Of a DNA stretch of 64,000 nucleotides, positions 57,380-64,000 are shown one piece after another (the stretch's first letter is position 1; each line of letters opens with the position of its first letter). The stretch is from Panax quinquefolius. Taxonomy: Eukaryota; Streptophyta; Magnoliopsida; Apiales; Araliaceae. The DNA lies in assembly GCA_020205615.1 (NCBI GenBank), contig CM035169.1, forward strand, positions 15,507,258-15,571,257, in the 5' to 3' direction. The notes beneath the pieces are model-generated. The model ran no database searches. It had not been told where the DNA came from and worked only from the letters and a program-made list of their open reading frames with translations. The translations under genes were made by a program, and so were the position numbers.

Positions 57380-60182
57380 TGTGACGCCCCCAAAATAGGT
57401 CCATTCTTCCAACCCATTCTGAGTCGCCAAATACATGGTACAGAAATAACTACAACTTTATTATTACAACATATAAACTGTGAGTTAAATACAGATATTG
57501 CCATCTAGACAATATCCACACGCAAATAAATCCCCATCATAATTATTGATACATTATTTTACAAAATGGTGAGGACTACTAAACAACTCTCTCTAGAACC
57601 TTCATTCCATACCATGATTAGTACTACGCTACATTCTCGCCTCCCGAGAAGAAAAATAGAACAACAAGGAAAAGGGTGAGCTCAACTAGCCCAAGAAAGA
57701 ATATTATGACTAAGATAATATACAACAAATTATCGTTAGTCTTTAACAGGAAAAATCTAATAGAATACATATAGACAACAAATTTTAAATCAATATTCGC
57801 AATGAAATAATAATTCATTAGAAGAGTTAAGTAGATAATGCAAACTACTATCTTACATGTATGAATTTAAAAGTTCATCGTCTATCTTTTATCCTGTAAC
57901 ATCAATCAATATACATCGGAATCAAATATTCATCTTTGCTCTACAGCCAAAGATATTCATCGATTAGTCATGTTCATCTAAACACTGTTCATCTTTGCAC
58001 TACTACCAAAGATATTAATCGATCGATCGTGTTCATCTCAACACTGCTCATCTTTGCACTACTGAGGCCAAAGATATTCATCAAAAATTATTCATCTTTG
58101 CACTACTGGGCCAAAGATATTCGATAATATCATCATTTAGGGAGTAGAGGATGATGAAAATATTTTAAAGAAAAGCGAATCCATGAAACAAAAGAACAAG
58201 TATTAAGGATTACAGTATTTCATTATTTCATGTCCAAAAATACCTCGTAAATAATCATAGTGGTGTAAAATTCAAGAATGATCAAAACATGGATCTGATC
58301 AAAACTAGTATCCGAAATAGATATTTTGGACAAAAAAGAAGAAATTTCATTTTTAATTGAATATCGCCAGTGATAAGTGAATAGTCTTGTGTATCGTGAA
58401 TAATCTGCAAGTATCGTGAATAAAGACTCGACACCAAAAGATAAAAATTTCACAAAAAACATCTTCACGCTTAGTGAATAGTACTTTAATGAATATAGTA
58501 ACTCATGAATAATAACTTCGTGAATAAGTAACTCATGAATAAGAACTCCCGCATGAAAAAGTTCCAAATTTGATAAAAGTTCCAACCAATATTTGACATA
58601 ATGATATTGAAGAAATAATATCATTTGAGAAGAAAATAACATCCACACCTCGAAAGACAAGATTTCTAGTTGAAACAGGATATAGGCTATGACTTGAACT
58701 TGACCAGATATAGCAATACTCAAAGTATACTCAAAATACTAACAAGAATAAACTCGATAATATAGAGAGAGAAAACTTGATTTACGGTGTGATTTTCAAT
58801 TCTAACCTAAGCACCTATTTATAGAAAATTGCTTAGAACACCAAAGCGAAAAATTTAATAAATTAATATTATAATTTTTTTCTACATCCTCCTACGCATC
58901 AAGCATCTGAATTCAGCAACATGACATGTGTTAAAGATGCCCACCAAACACAAAAAAACGTTTTGTGAATATAAATATTTAAAACTTCCAAAAATCAATT
59001 ATTTGAACTTTAGAACTTCAATAATTCATAATAAATAGCCATTTTATCGAAAAATTGAATCTATGGGTTTTTTATAGGAAATTCAATTATCTACAACTTT
59101 TACGAAGAAAGTTTTTCCAAATTCCAAACATAAATTGACCAAAAATCCACAAGCGGTCGATTTTACACATTTATAATCAAATTTCGATTAAGAAATGGGG
59201 TCCACCAACACACAAAACATGTGTTAATCATTTATTGCAACAAAAATACTCTTCCACCTCGTATACTCATATATCCCACATTCGTTGTAAAAATATCACC
59301 GCTAATATATTATTAAAATAATATATTTAAATGAATTATTTTATCGTAAAAAAAGATAAAATATTAATTTTCAACAATTGTCATTTTAAAATTTTCTCCA
59401 TCTATATCCACATAAAATCAATATTTTCCTCATCATATAAATCAATAATTAATTATTCACAAATAATATTACTGAATCACATTATTGACAACCGAGTGTG
59501 GTTCCTGGAAAGAGGGGGCTTTCGATAAGAATTTCTCCTTCTTGGCGCCGCATTAGGTGACCAAACCTCTCTTAGACAGAACTTTCTAGACATTGCCAAT
59601 AATGTTATCTAATAATATTATTCAGATAATATGAATTATTGTTTCGATAATAAAAAATCTTGTGTAATGACAATTATTGAACAACAATGATATAAAATAT
59701 CAACGCAACAATTATTGAATCAATAAAATAAAATACTTAATTAATTCTTATCGTAACAATTATTGAGTAGTGCCTTCTTACGTAAGAATCAATAATTGGT
59801 GCAATACTGGTGCTATCTTCTTGTTCAACAACGCGTATTAGTGTGTTTTAACCAACGGGTATTCCAACAAGATAATTGAGTAATAACTACGCCGTTATTT
59901 TATAAACAACTTATATTTGTCGTTTTCTTCGTCCAATCGCTTTCAGTTATGGGGCCCACAAAAGATCTGCGGCTGTCGCATTTAATATTCCCAAACGAAG
60001 ACGAATATTCCACGACCAAACGAATATTCCTCGACAATAATGAATATTTTATCACCACTTTAACTTATTCAAATATTTATGCATTTTACCCATAACTAAC
60101 CACATTAATCAAATCCACCCTTACTATTTCAAAATAATAAATAAAAGAAATTCCTTTTATTTAAAAATTTCGAGGTCTTACA
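57380..60182 (-). repeat. 3' LTR of element F
   Basis: The 2.80-kb LTR starts (plus view) TGTGACGCCCCCAAAATAGG and ends GAGGTCTTACA. It is related to the A-family LTRs over most of its length. A reversed TATA box TATTTATA is at 58816-58823. A polypurine tract (ACCTCCCTCCTTA) follows at 60183. Confidence 0.85.
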
Positions 60183-60194
60183 ACCTCCCTCCTT

Positions 60195-60660
60195 ATGAAA
60201 TTTCGTCCTCGAAATTGGCGTGCGTCGCACTGGTGTTTCAAAAGATGAGAATACCTCGCTTTCATTTTCGTTTCCAACTCCCAGTCATTTCCTCGATAGC
60301 ATGGTTTCTCCACAAAACATTAACTTGTGGTATGACCTTCAGACGTGGGACATGCTCCTTCCTATCCAAAATCTTGACAGTAATTACTCTTACATACGTT
60401 AAGTCTTCTGCTATCTCGTCCGGTTCTAACTCAATGACGTAGTTCGGTCGTCCACATATTTACGTAACATCTATAATGAAAAAGCGTTATGAACACGCGT
60501 CGTATACTTGGCGATAAACGAAGTCTATAGGCCTACGCCCTATTTGATCGAGAATTTCAAATAGGTTAATAAATCGAAGGTTTGAGCTTTCCTCACCTCA
60601 CCAATTCTCGCTTTTGAAATAACAACTTCTTGCACCTCCTTCTTCAAATTCATCATTTCC
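60195..60660 (-). pseudogene. Chromodomain and integrase tail of F
   Basis: The minus strand reads, with frame changes, VHNAF, VDDRT, then a VLWRNH-like block (complement of about 60310-60325) and NENESEVFS, TKFHKEGG (complement of about 60275-60190). It is colinear with the end of element A. Confidence 0.65.
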
Positions 60661-61070
60661 GATTGTGTAGCTTGAGCGACTTTAACTTTATCGATTAAAG
60701 TCGATTATACTCGTATATCATCACGTGGGTACCTAGAGTTTTCATCTCCATCTCTATTATTTGTAAATTATACGAAATTAGTCTTTGACAATATCGTGCT
60801 CGTCGTTTCAGATACGATCTTCTACTCAACACGCCGGCCACCACGTTAAGCTTTTCCAAGATGGCATGGTCGTAACATGTGTTGAAATGAGTCTCCTCTT
60901 GAGTTCTTTGAAGCTCTTCCCACATTCTCTCGCTCCATTCGAATTTTGTATCTCTACGAGTCAATTGCGTTAATGGAATAGCGATTCGAGAATATCCTTC
61001 AACGAATCTCCGATAATAACCAACTAAGCCTGAAAGCTACGTGTTTTCGATTCTTGACTTAGGTTGCTCT
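60660..61070 (-). pseudogene. RT connection fused to RNase H end in F
   Basis: Minus-strand order: a LVGYYRRFVEGYSRIAIPL-like block (complement of about 61035-60965), TRRDTKFEWSERMWEELQRT, then YDHAILEKLNVVAGVLSRRS (complement of about 60870-60810). In A these blocks are separated by most of RNase H, so a deletion has joined them. The YDHAI to LSRRS block normally leads into integrase, which is also missing. Confidence 0.7.
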
Positions 61071-61071
61071 C

Positions 61072-61210
61072 AATCGTGACTCATATCCCAATCTTGGATA
61101 AGCGTCACAATGACACCTATCGCTTTTATCGCATCGAATATGACGTCCCCTACAGAGAGTTCGGCTTAGGTGAATTCCACAAAGGAAGTCACAAGATAAA
61201 GGCTCGGTAC
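61072..61210 (-). other. Unrecognised filler segment in F
   Basis: The minus strand contains VEFT.AELSVGDVIFDAIKAI and GVIVT, related to the filler in D and B. Here it lies after the RT N-terminus, where the RT core should be. In D and B it lies before the RT start. Confidence 0.55.
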
Positions 61211-61400
61211 CAAATTCTATAGTTGAATTTTTAACTCCACGAAGTTCAATAGAGCCATTCGATGTGAGATTTTAGAAATGAGTTTTGTCTGGGGTTCAAA
61301 GTCGATACAAAATTTAATATCGATCTTTGGGAGTAAGCCAAGAAATTCTTCAGAAACACGTCGGAAATTTACTAACAATGAAATATCATTCAAATCGACT
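61211..61400 (-). pseudogene. RT N-terminal remnant in F
   Basis: The minus strand reads VSEEFLGLL, then KFCIDFEPQTKLISK and a HRMALLNFVEL-like stretch. It is colinear with A 6660-6800. The catalytic FIDD region is absent. Confidence 0.7.
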
Positions 61401-61429
61401 TATTTTTGTTCAAGTCCATGACATGGCTA

Positions 61430-61930
61430 AGAAAGCTTGACATCCGCTTTTCAATAAACGAATGGCTTTATGGCTTAATATGAAAGAGTTTGACTTCAAT
61501 GGTTTGGTTGCTTGAATTGAATAACGAGGTTGGTTAGGAATATGAAAAACTAACAACCTTACGAAAGTAATCAATTTCGGCGTGATGAGTAGTTAACCTT
61601 GAAATCACATCAAAAGCAAATATCTCTATAGAAATAAGGTTAACGAGGTAATGTGATAGTGCCAACTGAATCAAGCAAGATTTTTAAACAACGGATGTAA
61701 TGAAAGTTTCTCCTAATGGAGTCTCCACAGAGATAGGTCAAAGTTTAATTTCTCCGTAGTCAAGTTCAAACGTTGAAAGGTAGAGAGAGAGATAAAAGAA
61801 TGGGTAGAACCCAGATTCTCTAGTAAGGTATAAACTTCGCAAGAATTTATAATTAACTAACCCGTGCTAACTTCTTTTGGGTTCTCGCATTTTGACCGGT
61901 CACGACAAACGCTCTTCCGTGAATCGTTGA
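61430..61930 (-). pseudogene. Protease remnant of F
   Basis: The complement of about 61790-61850 corresponds to the DTGATHSFIS block of A but the catalytic DTG is not preserved. The downstream HHAEIDYFRKVVSFSYS-like block is the complement of about 61600-61530. Confidence 0.65.
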
Positions 61931-61959
61931 CTTTGACTTTTACGGGACATCCTTTTGAG

Positions 61960-62930
61960 TCACCATTCCCTTTGACTGGTTTCGATATCGTCTAATCTCG
62001 GCGATATGTCCTTCTTTTCCACAATTATAGCATACCTTAAACTGTTGTGGGCGCTTTAAGGTACGATATGTCCTCTTTCCTCGCATTTGTAACATACGAC
62101 CGATGGTCTTTCTCCTCCCTTGGAACCCGGTTCTTCTTGGCGGCTCGACGCCTTCATACGTGGTCGTTGTTGAATCTCCTTTTTAAAATCTCCTCCCGAC
62201 TCGCTTCTATTTTTATGGCCACGATTACCAAAGCAGAAGAGTGGTTACCGCTTTGTCTCGTATTCTTCTTCCTCCGTGGTTATCGTTATTCGATGATCGC
62301 TATCTTCTTGGTATGATCCTCGGTTATGGTCCCTCGGTTGAACGTACTCGTTATCTCGCCTAACAACCGAGCCTTGTTGACAACATCCGAATAGAGAAAA
62401 TTTATGAGAAATGAGATCTTGACGTATGCCGGTTTCAAACTGTCGTAAACATTCGCGTCATCGTTCCTCATTCTCCACCAAATGAGGTCTGAAACTCGAT
62501 AACTCGCGAACTTAACCTCGTCTTTGGGACAAAATCATGTTATTCTGCTCCATCCTAATAAACTCCACTTCCTTCATACGTATTGAATACTTTCGTGGAA
62601 GTACTTGTCATTGAACCGCTTCAAATGTCTCCCACGACATCTTTGAAAATTACTTGGATGGGTACGCTTCACGAGACTCCACCAAGAGATCCGCTTCGCC
62701 ACGAAACATAAAGGTGGCGAATGGAACCTTCGCTCCTCCGCATCCCAAGACATCGAATATCTTAGTAATTTGTTTGACCCACGCCTCTTGTCGGATCCGC
62801 TTTCCCCACTCAGTGGTCCCAACTCTTTGAACTAACTTGGTCAGTGACCACCCGTGAATTGCTATCATTTCCTCCTCATTTTTGAACACGAGTCTCCTCA
62901 AATGATTTTGCATGAATCGCAAAAACTTCT
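61960..62930 (-). pseudogene. gag of element F (capsid and zinc knuckles)
   Basis: The capsid part is EAWVKQITKIFDVLGCGG (complement of about 62790-62735), continuing to FATFMFRGEADLLVESREAY. The N-terminal stretch, MRFMQNHLRRLVFKNEEEM, begins at 62922. Two zinc knuckles are recognisable on the minus strand: CYKCEERGHI near 62095-62065 and CYNCGKEGHIAEI near 62038-62000. Frameshifts lie between the parts. Confidence 0.8.
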
Positions 62931-63243
62931 AAACATCCCCTCGCTCATCATCTTCTTAGTGGTGTTGTTCATGGAGGTAAATTGTCAACTGTTACACGTT
63001 CTCCTCGTTGGTAAAAACATGCATCTCCATGGTCTCATTTACTCCAATCGTTAATATTCTCATTTACATTCTCAAATACTGTCATAAAACAAGGGTTAAT
63101 TAAGGAAATCAATATATCACATAATATCCCTATATACTAACCAACTAACAAATAAGCTTAGGTAGGACACACTTAGGCGAAGGATTTACTGTCTCTCCCT
63201 CCTAGTTCTATTCCCCGATCTCCGCCAGAGATCATATCCCTAA
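62931..63243 (-). other. Leader and gag start of F
   Basis: Homologous to 4763-5180 of A in reverse. No separate gene is seen. Confidence 0.55.
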
Positions 63244-63255
63244 GCTCTGATACCA
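63244..63255 (-). other. Primer binding site of element F (perfect initiator tRNA-Met)
   Basis: The reverse complement is TGGTATCAGAGC, a 12-of-12 match to the standard plant initiator tRNA-Met primer site, two bases from the LTR. It is the only unmutated PBS in the window. Confidence 0.9.
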
Positions 63256-63257
63256 AC

Positions 63258-64000
63258 TGTGACGCCCCCAAAATAGGTTCATTCCATCCAACCCATTCTG
63301 AGTCGCCAAATACATGGTACAGAAATAACTACAACTTTATTATTACAACATATAAACCGTGAGTTAAATACGAGATATTGCCATCTGCACAATATCCACA
63401 CGCAAATAAATCCCCATCATAATTATTGATACATTATTTTACAAAAATGGTGAGGACTACTAAACAACTCTCTAGAACCTTCATTCCATACCCGACTAAG
63501 ACTCGCTACATTCTCGCCTCCTCGAGAAGAAAAATGGAACAACAAGGAAAAGGGTGAGCTCAACTAGCCCAAGAAAGAATATTATGACTAAGATAATATA
63601 CAACAAATTATCGTTAGTCTTCAACAGGAAAAATCTAATAGAATACAATAGACAACAAATTTTAAATTAATATTCGCAATGAAATAATAATTCATTAGAA
63701 GAGTTAAGTAGAGAATGCAAACTACTATCTTCTATGTATGAATTTAAAAGTTCATCATCTATCTTTTATCCTGTAACATCAATCAATATACATCTGAAAT
63801 CAAATATTCATCTTTGCACTACGGCCAAAGATATTCATCATTGGTCATGTTCATCTAAACACTGCTCATCTTTGCACTACTACCGAAGATATTAATCGAT
63901 CGGTCGTATTCATCTCAACACACGCTTAATCTTTTGACTACGGGCCAAAGATATTCATCAAAAATCATTCATCTTTGCACACTACAGGCCAAAGATATTC
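63258..64000 (-). repeat. 5' LTR of element F, first 743 bp
   Basis: Starts TGTGACGCCCCCAAAATAGG and is colinear with 57380-58110. The two copies look very similar, with scattered indels. It continues beyond the window. Confidence 0.85.

Larger units (their letters stand above)
57380..64000 (-). mobile_element. Deleted gypsy-type element F (partial in window)
   Basis: Minus-strand element. The 3' LTR is 57380-60182, the internal region 60183-63243, the PBS 63244-63255, and the 5' LTR starts at 63258 and runs off the window. The internal region is only about 3.1 kb. It has gag, zinc knuckles, protease and RT start, but lacks the RT catalytic core, most of RNase H and the integrase core. It is therefore non-autonomous. 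GCGTG (57375-57379) would be its left target duplication; the right one is outside. Confidence 0.85.

Noticed and set aside
57624..57818. 64-codon minus-strand frame and the similar 68-codon frame at 2773-2979
   Set aside because: Homologous positions in the LTRs of F and A. The frames are broken in other LTR copies.
58223..58723. 166-codon minus-strand frame
   Set aside because: It is inside the 3' LTR of F, over short tandem repeats of TTACTATTCA-type units. Homologous LTRs have stops here.

Overview
This is nuclear DNA of a flowering plant, most likely a eudicot: it is AT-rich, has one gene with GT-AG introns, and is full of degenerate plant LTR retrotransposons. The species cannot be named from the sequence. 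The only intact host gene is a plus-strand, 12-coding-exon gene for cytosolic ATP-dependent phosphoenolpyruvate carboxykinase (PEPCK/PCK), 35145-40703. Its exons join without any frameshift into a 660-residue protein. It lies in an island of about 9.2 kb (32555-41715) free of LTR elements. The island also holds a foldback element, a possible MITE, a short promoter and a G-rich minisatellite.

Left of the gene (1-32554) is one Ty3/gypsy chromovirus (element A, Del/Tekay-like, plus strand) that has been invaded repeatedly. Its 5' LTR (1-489, 3213-4749) holds a solo LTR of its own family (490-3212). Its integrase holds a foreign solo LTR (8618-10468). Its 3' LTR (11406-13504, 32332-32554) is split by a minus-strand non-autonomous element D (13505-32331). 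One LTR of D is itself split by a minus-strand, pol-bearing but decayed element C (13559-23796).

Right of the gene a second nest begins at 41716. A Tat-lineage gypsy element E (plus strand; 5' LTR 41716-42310 and 53269-53336) holds in that LTR a reversed solo LTR of family A (42311-53263) with perfect TTTAT target duplications. That solo LTR is split by non-autonomous element B (43094-51301, plus strand). E's RNase H region is cut at 57379 by a minus-strand deleted element F, which runs past the window end.

Elements B and D are the same non-autonomous family. They share 2.4-kb LTRs, a ~57-bp tandem array, an unrecognised noncoding block, and what looks like the same internal deletion joining the RT start to RNase H. 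They lie in opposite orientations on either side of the PEPCK gene. B, D and F also share a short unrecognised filler segment. All retroelement coding regions contain stops or frameshifts, so none looks able to move by itself. No tRNA, rRNA, CRISPR or bacterial-type features were seen. Boundaries come from reading by eye; element ends are good to a few bases where LTR termini are clear and to tens of bases for protein domains.
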